From positions 1 to 64,000 of the forward strand of contig JAKVBU010000012.1 in NCBI GenBank assembly GCA_022446885.1: a stretch of 64,000 nucleotides of DNA, written 5' to 3'. The notes below the pieces were generated by a model. It was not told the DNA's origin, did not search any database, and was given only the letters and a program-made list of their open reading frames with translations. Below, piece after piece: positions 1-8,832 of the stretch (position 1 is its first letter; the number at the start of each line of letters is the position of its first letter). Made by a program: the position numbers and the translations under genes. The stretch is from Phycisphaerales bacterium (lineage in GTDB: Bacteria > Planctomycetota > Phycisphaerae > Phycisphaerales > SM1A02).

Positions 1-1174
1 GAAGAGACACGCTCGTTCCGAAATGAGCGCCAGCTGATGTGCCATACCCCAGAATTCTGTCGGACTCGATCCATCGTCCGCCACCTGACAGAAACTCAAA
101 CAGCACAATCGCGCCGGATCCGTATCCTTGATCTCCAGCCCCAGGTGAACCTACGGCGATCAGTCCGTCGTCTCCTACAGTCAACGCGGCACCAAAGGAG
201 TCGCCCCAGTCAGCTCCTGAGTTTTCGAGCTCTTGATCTAGTTCCCAAACCCCGGGGGCGACATCAAAGATCTGGACCGTACTTGCGTCCTCTTTGGAAA
301 GAGGAATCGTCGACACGACAACCTTGCGGGAGTCAATGATGGCGACTGACTCACCAAAGCGAGCTGGTTGTGTCGTGACAGATGGTGTGATCACGGTTAC
401 CAGTGATAGGGTGTCGTAGGTGCAGTCAAAAACCTGCACCTGTCCTGTGGGGCCAGAGTCCAAGGGGGGCGCAAGTGGCGCACCTGAGGCCAGCCTGAGG
501 TTGCCATCCTCATCTCGCCTGAGGTCCACTGAAGATCCAAAGCCCGTTTCGACTCCTACATAAGGAGCGGAGCCATCAAGCAACGTGGGGGCATTCCCCT
601 CGATCGAGTAGAGCAGTACCGCACCTTCTTGAGAAGCGGAGCCGGTGCTGTAGGCGGGTGCACCCACCGCGAGTCGCTTGTCCACGATTGAAATTGCAGC
701 ACCGAATCTTGAGCCGTTGAATGAGCTGTCCGGAGTGTTGATGGTGAACTTGTGATCAAACGGTGGCACTGCGGCGAACACATGAACGACATCATCGCCG
801 GGAGCGCCCACTGCAAAAATATCAGCAGTCTGCGAAACGGCGATGCTGGCACCGAACTGGGTGCCCGATGCGCCGGTCGGGTCAAAAACCCGCTGCATGA
901 ATTCGACCTCACCAAAATCAGAGATCTTCCAAACCGTGATGATCGGTTCAGGAGTTTCACCCGGCATGCTGGCAAAGAGCCAGTTCTGAGTTGTTCGTAT
1001 CGTCTGCCCAAACGACAGTCCCTCGCCCTCTTGGAGATCTGGGCCCAGCAAAATCGAGCCGTCGGGAAGTTCCATGTCGAAGCCGTCGTACTCACCAGCT
1101 GTAACCCACGAGGTGTTAACTAACACCAAGGCAAAGGCGCACAGCATCAAAAAATGGTGGGCGACACACGTCAC
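1..1174 (-). CDS. Secreted FG-GAP/beta-propeller repeat protein (3' end outside window)
   Basis: The minus strand is open from a GTG at 1174 to the window edge, about 391 codons with no stop. The GTG has a strong GGAGGAG upstream at 9 bases. It gives a clear signal peptide (MTCVAHHFLMLCAFALVLV, cleavage near VTA-G); an internal ATG at 1147 would lose part of it. The mature part shows repeated blades of the type FGASIAVSQTADIFAVGAPG, FGAAISIVDKRLAVGAPAYS, FGESVAIIDSRKVVVST and FGAALTVGDDGLIAVGSPG. This is the FG-GAP (integrin alpha-like) repeat with its GAPG core. The protein is expected to be exported and to bind ligands or calcium. The C-terminus is missing, so any dockerin-like or anchor domain cannot be judged. 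It is divergent from resB; the 151 bases between them should hold both promoters. Confidence 0.8.
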   Translation of the reverse strand, partial: MTCVAHHFLMLCAFALVLVNTSWVTAGEYDGFDMELPDGSILLGPDLQEGEGLSFGQTIRTTQNWLFASMPGETPEPIITVWKISDFGEVEFMQRVFDPTGASGTQFGASIAVSQTADIFAVGAPGDDVVHVFAAVPPFDHKFTINTPDSSFNGSRFGAAISIVDKRLAVGAPAYSTGSASQEGAVLLYSIEGNAPTLLDGSAPYVGVETGFGSSVDLRRDEDGNLRLASGAPLAPPLDSGPTGQVQVFDCTYDTLSLVTVITPSVTTQPARFGESVAIIDSRKVVVSTIPLSKEDASTVQIFDVAPGVWELDQELENSGADWGDSFGAALTVGDDGLIAVGSPGAGDQGYGSGAIVLFEFLSGGGRWIESDRILGYGTSAGAHFGTSVSL

Positions 1175-1325
1175 AATTGGGCTCTCCTCCACCCCATCGA
1201 GCAAGCTTAGGGGCACTCCAGTCTGACTGATTAGGCAGTAGATTCAAGCCTTCTTCTGAGCAATGGGATGAGGGTTCAGATTCAGCCGCCAACTGTCCAA
1301 AGGGCGTACAATTCACCTCTCGCCT

Positions 1326-3680
1326 ATGATGGACTCCCGCCCACAATCAACGATTTCCAACCCCTCCACCGGGTTTGTGGGCCTGTTCAGCAGCGTGAAG
1401 GTGGGGCTGGTGCTGCTCGGGCTGCTCATCATCTACAGCGCTGTGGGCTCGGCGGGCATCCCCGTGAGCTACGCCCTGTGGGAGCCAACCACCTGGGTGA
1501 AGATCCGCGAGCATCCTTGGTTGGAAATGACCGAGATGGAGTGGTTCCAGTGGTGGCCATTCGTGACCCTCATCGCCCTGACCTGTCTGGTGATGGCAGT
1601 GACCACGATCCGCCGCATCCCGTTGAACTGGATCAACGCCGGTGTGTGGATGGTGCACGTGGGGCTCATCACACTGGCGGTCGCTTGCGTGGTGTACTTC
1701 TCAAGCAAGGTTGAAGGCGACGTGCCTGTTGCTCGGGCTCAGATTCACATTGAGGTGCCTGGCGGAGCACCCGTAACGATGCTGGCGATGCCCGGAAACG
1801 CCACAAAGGTGCACACCGATGAGGGCGATTGGTCATTTCGGGTGACGTCGATCGATCCGGAGTGGGAACTTCTTTCGGGCGACGACAAGGGCGAGCGTGC
1901 CCATGCCGTGACGGTGTCAGTGCAGCCACCCGCCGGGCATGAACATCAGATGTTCATGCGGCAGTTGCTTGATGGCTATCCGCAGTACACCGAGGACATC
2001 ATCCGCTCCTCCAATGCCCACCAGCCGATGGCCCGGGCCAAGAAGACGTTGGGCCGGCCGCTTGTAGACGACACATTGAAGATGTCGCTGCAGCCTGCTG
2101 TGGCGGATCGCTTCTACCTGCAGGCCGAGCCGGCGATCTACGTACGCGAGGTGACTGGCGGCAACATCGGCCCTTGGATTCAGCGGCCCGTGCATGATCT
2201 GCCGCGATTCAGCGACCGAGTTCGTGATCCGGAACGGGTCTGGGTAGACGAAGGCGCACGCTTCGCCGCGCCGATCGACATCACGGTGAAGCCGGTGGAT
2301 GATCAGGACCCTCTCAAGGGGGTCGATCTGCGAATCACCGACTATCTCCGACATGCCCGACTGAAGGTGGGCGATGTGCCTGTTGAAGACGGCCCGATTG
2401 CTCCCGCAGCGACTTTGAAAGTGCAGATCGGAGACGGGGCACCCAGCACCTACGAGTTGTTTGCGATGGAGCCTGAAGGGAACACTGCGCCGGCGGACAT
2501 ATTCGGTTTCGAGTGGATCGACGACGAAGCCGCACTTCGCACGGCTCCCGAACTTCGAATCGAAGTGCCAGCGCACGAGGTGGATGTCATTGTTCCTGTG
2601 CACGGGCTTGCAGACGCCAGCCCTGCCGTTGAGTTTCAAGAAGTCGAGGGGACGCCATTCAGTTGGCGAGTTCGCTTCATCGATGATCAACTCAAGATTG
2701 CCGATCAGATCAGGCCCTTAGCCCAGATTGAACTCACCGATGGTGAAATGACATGGAAGCGATGGGCATTTGAAGACCCCTCACTGAACGGCGACTTGGC
2801 AGCAGAGCCTGATGCTGGCGGTCACGACCGGCTCATTCCGGCAGACCCGCGGATTGTCACCACCTACCGGCCCGCCACCGGGAGCATCGTGCCATTCGTG
2901 CTGGTTGCCGGCCCGGACGAGAACCAGTTGCGGCTGATCTCCCGCATGTCGATCAATGCCGATGTGCTCGATGTCGAGATTGGCGAGACCATTGAGATTG
3001 CCGGTGGCGCGAAATTCACCGTGACGCGGCACGCGCCGCGAACACGTCGTGAGACGCGGCCTCAGATCACGCCCTGGGCGCAGCGCGATCCACGCACCAT
3101 GGATCGAGCCAGCATGATGCGGGTGGAGACGCCAGGCGCGCCTCCTGCCTGGCTGTCCATGCACCAGTACGCGTTTGACTCACCGGAGCAGGCGATTCCG
3201 GGCATGGGGTACGCCCCGACCACGATTCGAATGCACGACGGACGTGTGATGCAACTGCTGTACTCAAGGCAGTCGAAGCCCATCGGAGGCGAGATCACGC
3301 TGGACGGCTTCCGCATCAAATCGCACGTGGGCGGGTTCACGGGCACTGTTTCGAGCGTGCTCAATTGGATCAGCGAACTTCGATTCGATGGTGGTGATGT
3401 TGTCGAGGTCAGCGTGAATGATCCGCAGCCTTACGCAGGGCTCTGGTTCTTCCAGAGCCAGTGGGATCCACCCGACCCACGCGGCACTCGAACCGGCGGC
3501 ATTCCCTCGGCGGGGCGAAACTACACCGTGCTCGGAGTTGGCAATCGCTGGGGCGTCTGGACCATGTTGTTCGGCGCCGTCCTCAGCACGATCGGCATGA
3601 TCTGGGCGTTCTATGTGAAGCCAGTTTTGCGGCGTCGTCAGATGGAGCGCGTGACCACCCAATTGGAGACGGGCGCATGA
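1326..3680 (+). CDS. resB: ResB-like cytochrome c biogenesis protein
   Basis: 784 residues. Three membrane segments lie near the N-terminus (about residues 26-46, 78-98 and 110-132). A long extracytoplasmic domain follows, and a last membrane helix sits near residues 750-772 (WTMLFGAVLSTIGMIWAFYV), giving the ResB/Ccs1 topology. ResB works with ResC/CcsA in System II cytochrome c maturation, carrying heme across the membrane to reduced apocytochrome. The extracytoplasmic part is larger than in Bacillus ResB (about 540 residues in total). The stop codon overlaps the start of the ccsA gene (ATGA), which implies translational coupling. The ribosome site upstream of 1326 is weak, and ATG 1329 is also possible. 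The multihaem-type cytochrome at 8833-11076 is the kind of client this pathway would serve. Confidence 0.85.
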   Translation: MMDSRPQSTISNPSTGFVGLFSSVKVGLVLLGLLIIYSAVGSAGIPVSYALWEPTTWVKIREHPWLEMTEMEWFQWWPFVTLIALTCLVMAVTTIRRIPLNWINAGVWMVHVGLITLAVACVVYFSSKVEGDVPVARAQIHIEVPGGAPVTMLAMPGNATKVHTDEGDWSFRVTSIDPEWELLSGDDKGERAHAVTVSVQPPAGHEHQMFMRQLLDGYPQYTEDIIRSSNAHQPMARAKKTLGRPLVDDTLKMSLQPAVADRFYLQAEPAIYVREVTGGNIGPWIQRPVHDLPRFSDRVRDPERVWVDEGARFAAPIDITVKPVDDQDPLKGVDLRITDYLRHARLKVGDVPVEDGPIAPAATLKVQIGDGAPSTYELFAMEPEGNTAPADIFGFEWIDDEAALRTAPELRIEVPAHEVDVIVPVHGLADASPAVEFQEVEGTPFSWRVRFIDDQLKIADQIRPLAQIELTDGEMTWKRWAFEDPSLNGDLAAEPDAGGHDRLIPADPRIVTTYRPATGSIVPFVLVAGPDENQLRLISRMSINADVLDVEIGETIEIAGGAKFTVTRHAPRTRRETRPQITPWAQRDPRTMDRASMMRVETPGAPPAWLSMHQYAFDSPEQAIPGMGYAPTTIRMHDGRVMQLLYSRQSKPIGGEITLDGFRIKSHVGGFTGTVSSVLNWISELRFDGGDVVEVSVNDPQPYAGLWFFQSQWDPPDPRGTRTGGIPSAGRNYTVLGVGNRWGVWTMLFGAVLSTIGMIWAFYVKPVLRRRQMERVTTQLETGA

Positions 3681-5389
3681 TGCGGCAGCTCATGATCCTG
3701 GTGGCTCTCTGCATGACGGCTCTGGCCCACGGTCAGGAGCCGCTCCAAGCGCCGCAGCCCGAGGCTACCGGCGGGTTCTTTGACCAACTGGACCTGTCGC
3801 CATTTGACGGCACAGCCGTCTGGCAGGAAGGTCGATTCAAGTCGTTTGAGTCTGCCGCCAACAGCACACTCAACTATGTGTCCGGCCCCAGAAGCCCAGG
3901 CCGACTGCCGCACCGCGTTGCGCTGCTGGACCTTGTCCTGCGGCCAGCGGCATGGACCGACGTGGACCTGCACTTCGTCAAGAAGAAGCCCATGCGTGGG
4001 CATATTGTGCAGGCACTGCGTGGTGCATCCAACCGGCCGGCGATTGCTACCGATGAACGGCTCCAGCGATTCATGGAAACAGGTCTTGCTCCGCGGGCTT
4101 TCCTCGAGCACCCTGCCGTGGCCACGATGCTCTCAGATCTGCAACAGGACGTACTTCGATACGCCACGCCGGTCGAGCAGATTCAAACGTCGCTGATCGT
4201 CGCCAAGGGGGATGTGCTCAGGCGGGAATTGGCCATGGTGCCCCCGATTGGTGAAGGCGCCAGCGAACGGCCCTGGCGATCGCTTGATGCCGAGCTTGAG
4301 GCCAACCCCGACTCGGATGTGTCAAAGGCATGGAAGTCTCTGCAGGCTGGCTGGCGCAGCGGCGACGCTCAGATGGTCAACGCAGCCATCGCCAAGCTGG
4401 CTCCGGCGCTACGAGCCGTGAACGGCGACATATATCCCTCTGAAGGTCGGATGAAGAGTGAGTCGCTCTACTTCCGCTTGGGTGGCCTGACTCGAGGCTG
4501 GATCATCTATCTGGCGGCGATCATCGCGCTGCTCATGTGGATCGTGTACGGGTGGCGAGGTGCACTGTGGACGGGCTATGGGCTGTTTCTGATCGCATTT
4601 GCGCTCCAGACATTCGCGGTCTTCTTGCGCATGTACGTGGCCGGGCGTTGGCCCAACACCAACATGTTCGAGGCGGTGACCACGTCAACCTGGTTCGGCG
4701 GGGTGTTTGTCGTGCTTATCGAGCCATGGTTGACACGTACCCGACTTGCGGGGTTGTTCGTGTTGGGCGCAGCTGGTTGTTCCATGATTGCGTTGATGGC
4801 CGCTCACCTTGACCCAGTCAATCTGAATCTGAACATCAGCAACCGCATGCCGGTGCTCCATGACGTGTGGCTCTACATCCACACAAACGTGATCATCTTC
4901 AGCTATGTCCTGATCTTTCTGGCGAGCGTCACCGGCCTGCTGTATCTGGTGCGGCGTGGGGCGCAGCGAATCAAGGGGCAGGACATCGACTTGTCGCGTG
5001 AGTGGGCGCGGGCTGGAGGCGCGGGCTTCCTGATCGTGCCCAGAGTGAAGGGCGAAACTGCGTTGCGGGCACAGTCAACAACGTTTGGGCAGGTGCTGGA
5101 CGGCGCGACGATGATCCTGGTTGAGCTGGCGGCCATTTTGCTCTGGGCAGGCTTGGCGATGGGTGCGATCTGGGCCGATCACTCCTGGGGGCGGCCTTGG
5201 GGGTGGGATCCCAAGGAGGTCTTCGCACTGGAGAGCTTCTTCATCTTCGCCATCCTCATCCACATCCGATTGACGGCAAAGGACAAGGGGTGGTGGACGG
5301 CGTTGCTTGCGCTGGTGGGCTGCGCCGCGATGATCTTCAATTGGATCATCATCAACTTCACGATCAGCGGACTGCACTCATACGCATGA
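3677..5389 (+). CDS. ccsA: CcsA/ResC-type cytochrome c biogenesis protein with N-terminal extracytoplasmic domain
   Basis: 570 residues, starting at ATG 3677 inside the resB stop (ATGA). The first 20 residues look like a signal peptide (MMRQLMILVALCMTALAHG). Residues about 25-265 form a soluble extracytoplasmic region with a GRFKSFESAA motif, resembling the N-terminal extension of some Bacteroidetes CcsA proteins. The C-terminal half has about eight membrane helices and the tryptophan-rich haem-handling motif WGRPWGWDPKEV, typical of the CcsA/CcmF/CcmC superfamily. Conserved histidines lie in LHDVWLYIHTN and ILIHIRL. Together with ResB it forms the haem-delivery and ligation complex. Its stop overlaps the next start by ATGA. 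Confidence 0.88.
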   Translation: MMRQLMILVALCMTALAHGQEPLQAPQPEATGGFFDQLDLSPFDGTAVWQEGRFKSFESAANSTLNYVSGPRSPGRLPHRVALLDLVLRPAAWTDVDLHFVKKKPMRGHIVQALRGASNRPAIATDERLQRFMETGLAPRAFLEHPAVATMLSDLQQDVLRYATPVEQIQTSLIVAKGDVLRRELAMVPPIGEGASERPWRSLDAELEANPDSDVSKAWKSLQAGWRSGDAQMVNAAIAKLAPALRAVNGDIYPSEGRMKSESLYFRLGGLTRGWIIYLAAIIALLMWIVYGWRGALWTGYGLFLIAFALQTFAVFLRMYVAGRWPNTNMFEAVTTSTWFGGVFVVLIEPWLTRTRLAGLFVLGAAGCSMIALMAAHLDPVNLNLNISNRMPVLHDVWLYIHTNVIIFSYVLIFLASVTGLLYLVRRGAQRIKGQDIDLSREWARAGGAGFLIVPRVKGETALRAQSTTFGQVLDGATMILVELAAILLWAGLAMGAIWADHSWGRPWGWDPKEVFALESFFIFAILIHIRLTAKDKGWWTALLALVGCAAMIFNWIIINFTISGLHSYA

Positions 5390-5685
5390 AAGAAGGGCAA
5401 AGCGATGACCCGTTCGGGCATTTGCCGCGACCTTGGGCAATCGCCGCCCATCTGACTATCTCTGTTCCGGCGATGGGGATCGCAATCTGGACGTGGGCAT
5501 TTTGGCAGCCACTTGGTGAGCCGATTGAAGGTGTGGAAGCGTTCTTTCCGATTGCGTTTCTGGACAAGCTTGGCCCCACCTTTGGAAACTTCTTCTACGG
5601 ATTGGCACTAGCTGCAGCTTGGGCGATCCCAGCCACCGCGACCTTGTTTCTGACGTACTGGATAGCGGGCCGCTTCAGAGGTTGA
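5386..5685 (+). CDS. Small two-helix membrane protein, coupled to ccsA
   Basis: 99 residues. The ATG at 5386 overlaps the ccsA stop (ATGA), so this is the third gene of the cytochrome maturation operon. Two hydrophobic segments are visible (around IAAHLTISVPAMGIAIWTWAF and GLALAAAWAIPATATLFLTY), joined by a soluble loop with several acidic residues and one lysine. No recognised domain. The location suggests an accessory role in cytochrome c maturation or electron transport, but that is inference from position only. It ends 15 bases from the convergent gene at 5701. Confidence 0.6.
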   Translation: MKEGQSDDPFGHLPRPWAIAAHLTISVPAMGIAIWTWAFWQPLGEPIEGVEAFFPIAFLDKLGPTFGNFFYGLALAAAWAIPATATLFLTYWIAGRFRG

Positions 5686-5700
5686 GGCTGACTGGCCAGT

Positions 5701-6369
5701 TCAGGGGCAGGGGCCGAACGCGGAGATGATGACGAGAATGTCGTTGACATCAACGCTTCCGTCTCCGTTGGCATCGCCGCTGCAATCGTCGCTGCAGTCG
5801 CCCCAATCACTGAGTACGGCGAGAATGTCGTCGGCGCCGACCATTCCATCTCCACTGACATCGCCCGGGCAGGCGGTGGTGCCAGTCGCGATCATGTTGA
5901 TCGCACCCTGGAACTCGACGTCCACCAGCGTCACGGTGACTTCACCGAAGGGCCAACCCAGATCGTAGGTCGCCGTACCAAGCGTGACATTGTGCACCAA
6001 CACGGCAAGGCCACCTTCTTCATCAAGATCAGAGGTGGTATCGAAGGAAATCGTCACCGGTTCCGGCGGTTCAGGCGTTACGTACCACTCGGTGCCGAAG
6101 GTTGTCGGGCAAGGCCCGTCTGTTGTGTCGTTGTAGAACTCCGAGGGGATCTGGTCACTGCCATCGATGGGGCCGAACTCGATGCCCAGATACTCGATCG
6201 TGACCCACGCGGAGTCGACCACCTGCTCCATGTAGTAGGACTCAGCGTCCGGTCGGATTACGCCGTCGCTTTCCCAGTACGAATCTCCGCCATCGGTGTA
6301 CATCGACCATGGCCAGGACGCGTCATCTGCGCCAGTCAGGAGGCAGCCAGCCAGAACCAATTCGATCAT
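5701..6369 (-). CDS. Small secreted protein with C-terminal dockerin-like repeats (paralogue A)
   Basis: 222 residues. ATG 6369 has GAGG five bases upstream, and the start aligns with two neighbouring paralogues. It begins MIELVLAGCLLTGADD. The central region (about residues 20-155) is unrecognised and contains the block TYDLGWPFGEVTVTL, shared with the gene at 6707. The C-terminus has two dockerin-like, EF-hand-type units (GDVSGDGMVGADDILAVLSDWG and GDANGDGSVDVNDILVIIS; first given only in part by its key residues D-G-D-G-D-D) and ends in FGPCP. Asp/Asn positions would bind calcium. The likely role is an exported, surface-associated protein. A frame extends upstream of 6369, but its residues are not shared with the paralogues. 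Confidence 0.7.
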   Translation of the reverse strand: MIELVLAGCLLTGADDASWPWSMYTDGGDSYWESDGVIRPDAESYYMEQVVDSAWVTIEYLGIEFGPIDGSDQIPSEFYNDTTDGPCPTTFGTEWYVTPEPPEPVTISFDTTSDLDEEGGLAVLVHNVTLGTATYDLGWPFGEVTVTLVDVEFQGAINMIATGTTACPGDVSGDGMVGADDILAVLSDWGDCSDDCSGDANGDGSVDVNDILVIISAFGPCP

Positions 6370-6501
6370 CTCAACCTCACTCCCACTACTGAGGGCATCA
6401 AACAGATAGCAAATCGTACAACCACCAGCCCAAATGACAAGTGCAATCGACCGCACATTAGGAGCAGGGCCCATAATCCGCGAGGAGCACCAGTAGATCC
6501 G

Positions 6502-6660
6502 TCATAGCGACCAGATCGAGCAGCCATAGTCCTCTGCATCAGTGCGAATGGTCCCCGAGCTCTGCCAGAACATGTCACCGCCGGAAGAGGCGACATCCAT
6601 CGACCATGTCTGTGAGTCGTCCCCGGACACGATGCACCCTGCCAACAGCAATTCCAACAT
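6502..6660 (-). pseudogene. Truncated third paralogue of the flanking dockerin-like proteins
   Basis: A 52-codon frame from ATG 6660 to TGA at 6502-6504. It translates to MLELLLAGCIVSGDDSQTWS, followed by residues including GGDMFWQSSGTIRTDAEDYG. This matches the start of the 5701 gene nearly position by position (MIELVLAGC, WSM, GGD.(Y/F)W.S.G.IR.DAE.Y). After the stop, similarity to the paralogues is lost, and no dockerin-like end follows. It therefore looks like the 5' remnant of a third tandem copy whose remainder was deleted. A weak GGGGTGAG lies just upstream, so a short peptide could still be made. Confidence 0.65.
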
Positions 6661-6706
6661 CACTCACCCCACATCCAGATATATGAACCACAGGCAGAAC
6701 CAGTGT

Positions 6707-7384
6707 TCAGGGACACGGGCCGAACTGGGCAATGACCCAAAGCAAATCAGACACATTTACGTACCAGTCGAGATTTGTGTCGGCAGGGCATGGGTCCACA
6801 GCGGGGCACTCGCCCCAACCGCTGATCACGGCCAGTATGTCGTCCGTGTCGACCGCACCATCGTCATTGGTGTCTCCAATGCAGAGATCATTGCTTGCCG
6901 TTATCGAGATGTTCGCGGCGAGGTAGATCTCTTCCATGGTGACCGTCACCGTGCCAAAGGGCCAACCCAGGTCGTACTCTGCCGTGCCCATCTCGACATT
7001 TTCAATGTCAACATGCAGATGGCCGTCGGTATCCAGATAGGTCAGCAGGTCAAACTGGATAGTCATGGCCTCTGGTGGATCAGGTGTCAGGAATATCCGG
7101 TCGGGAAACGACGCAGGGAGTGGGCCGAACGCCAGGGCGTCGTAATCGGTGTCATCGAGCATGTCGTGCACGTCGAAGGGGCCGAATTCGAATCCCAGAT
7201 AGCTGACCCACGCCTGAATGTCGTAGATGTCGTAGTAGTTCTCGTAGAACGTGTAGTTCTGCCCGACCCCGGTCGGGCTGACCCAGGAAACGTTCTGGCC
7301 AGCGCTCTGGGCATCGACGACCCATTGGGCATAGTCGCCGCCTGTCATGAGCGAACCTGCAAGTACGGTCGAAAGCACCAACAT
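6707..7384 (-). CDS. Small secreted protein with C-terminal dockerin-like repeats (paralogue B)
   Basis: 225 residues from ATG 7384, which has GAGG eight bases upstream; a TTG six bases earlier is less likely. It begins MLVLSTVLAGSLMTGGDYAQ, parallel to the MIEL/MLEL starts of the neighbours. The middle region is rich in Tyr and Asp and shares the block EYDLGWPFGTVTVTM with paralogue A. Two dockerin-like units follow (GDTNDDGAVDTDDILAVISG and ADTNLDWYVNVSDLLWVIAQ), and the last residues are FGPCP. The second unit has lost some calcium-ligand Asp residues. Function is unknown; it is probably exported. The tandem arrangement with 5701 and 6502 indicates local duplication. Confidence 0.7.
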   Translation of the reverse strand: MLVLSTVLAGSLMTGGDYAQWVVDAQSAGQNVSWVSPTGVGQNYTFYENYYDIYDIQAWVSYLGFEFGPFDVHDMLDDTDYDALAFGPLPASFPDRIFLTPDPPEAMTIQFDLLTYLDTDGHLHVDIENVEMGTAEYDLGWPFGTVTVTMEEIYLAANISITASNDLCIGDTNDDGAVDTDDILAVISGWGECPAVDPCPADTNLDWYVNVSDLLWVIAQFGPCP

Positions 7385-7487
7385 CGTCAAATCCTCACTT
7401 GGCCTCTACCACGCCTCAAGCATAAGACAGCTACCGGCTGCCGCAAGTGAGAACTTAACCATCCCCCTCTGTCGGTCTCCTATGGGG

Positions 7488-8831
7488 TCAAATCCCACTC
7501 AGTCGGCCGGTTGAATCTCCAAATGTCTCGGCCGGCACGCCGAGCCGATCAAGCAGGGACAGGTGCAGATTGCACAGAGGCGTTCCTTTGGGAGCTCGCA
7601 TGTGCCCGCTGTGTTCCAGGCCGCCACCATCACCAGCGAGGACGATGGGAAGATCGTCGTGGTTGTGTCGATTGCCGTCCCCGATCGCCCCACCAAAGAG
7701 CACCATGGCATTGTCCAGCAGCGACCCGCCACCGTCAGGCGTGTCCTGAAGACGGCTGAGGAAGTACGCGAACTCCTCCATCTGGAATCGGTTGATCGCG
7801 CGAATCTGGTCAACCATGGACGCCTCGCCGCCATGGTGAGACAGGTGGTGATGCCCCTCGGCAATACCCAAGTTTCGGTATGCACGATTCGACCCCTCGT
7901 TGGCCCACATGAATGTCACGACACGGGTGAGGTCAAGCCTCCATGCGAGAATGATCAGCTCGTTCATCAGTCGCAGGTGTTCGCGATACTGGCCAGGGAT
8001 GCCAGAGGGAGGCTCGAAGCCGGCCAGATCTGAGGGCGCCTGTTCGACCTGTTCGACTTGCTCGATGCGCCGCTCGAGATCACGAACGCCATCCATGTAG
8101 TCGTCCAAACGATCGCGGTCGCCCACGCCAACACGTGCGTGCAGCCGCCGAGCGTCTCGCCGTACAAAGTCCAGCACGCTTCTTCTGCTGGCGAGCCTCT
8201 GCGCTCGTGCCGCCTTCGTCTCGCCAGTGGGCCCCATCGAGAACAGGCGTTCGAACAATCGCCGCGGGTTGATCTCTTTGGCCATGGGCGTATCTGCCTT
8301 TCGCCAAGAGATGTTGGCCGAATAGGCGCAGCTGTACCCACTGTCGCAACTGCCGCTGGTGAGCGCAGGCTCACAACCCAGTTGCAATGATCCAAACCGA
8401 GTGGCGCGTTCAAGGTGCCGCGCCGCGACCTGGTCCACAGACACGCCGACGCTGATGTCATCGCCTGCGGTCTTGACCGGGTGGGCGCCTGTCAGGAACG
8501 CAGCCGATGACCGGGCATGGTCGCCGGGCCCATCGCCCAGTGCCTTGGCGTTGTTGTGATCGAGGCCCGTGAGCACGGTGAGCCGATTCTTGAGTGGGCT
8601 CAGTGGCTCAAGCATGTTGGGCAGCACGGTGGACCCGCCCGATCCGGTAGGGGCCCAGTCACTGCGGTGCACACCATTTGGAATGAAGAGGAATGCTGCT
8701 CTTGTAGGCGACGCAAGCTCGGCTGCCGATGCGGGGGCTGCCATGGCATCCAGCCAAGGCAGGGCCAGCGCGGTGCCCATGCCCCGCATCATGGTTCGTC
8801 TGTCAAGTGGAGGCAAACTCACGTGATTCAT
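7488..8831 (-). CDS. DUF1552 family secreted protein
   Basis: 447 residues. The N-terminus carries a twin-arginine-like start, LDRRTMMRGMGTALALPWLDAM, ending in AAPASA, typical of DUF1552 proteins that are abundant in Planctomycetota. The body includes AAFLFIPNGVHRSDWAP, SSAAFLTGAHP and the C-terminal GGGSLLDNAMVLFGGAIGDG and HNHDDLPIVLAGDGGG blocks. Those blocks resemble the DUF1501/sulfatase-like alkaline-phosphatase fold. It starts one base after the stop of the DUF1592 gene (TAG-G-ATG), so the two are translated together. Members of this pair are thought to act in the periplasm or at the surface on polymers, but their reaction is not established. Confidence 0.85.
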   Translation of the reverse strand: MNHVSLPPLDRRTMMRGMGTALALPWLDAMAAPASAAELASPTRAAFLFIPNGVHRSDWAPTGSGGSTVLPNMLEPLSPLKNRLTVLTGLDHNNAKALGDGPGDHARSSAAFLTGAHPVKTAGDDISVGVSVDQVAARHLERATRFGSLQLGCEPALTSGSCDSGYSCAYSANISWRKADTPMAKEINPRRLFERLFSMGPTGETKAARAQRLASRRSVLDFVRRDARRLHARVGVGDRDRLDDYMDGVRDLERRIEQVEQVEQAPSDLAGFEPPSGIPGQYREHLRLMNELIILAWRLDLTRVVTFMWANEGSNRAYRNLGIAEGHHHLSHHGGEASMVDQIRAINRFQMEEFAYFLSRLQDTPDGGGSLLDNAMVLFGGAIGDGNRHNHDDLPIVLAGDGGGLEHSGHMRAPKGTPLCNLHLSLLDRLGVPAETFGDSTGRLSGI

Positions 8832-8832
8832 C

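Noticed and set aside
6370-6474. Upstream in-frame extension of the dockerin-like gene A (MGPAPNVRSIALVIWAGGC)
   Set aside because: It looks signal-like, but the ribosome site and the alignment with the two neighbours place the start at ATG 6369.
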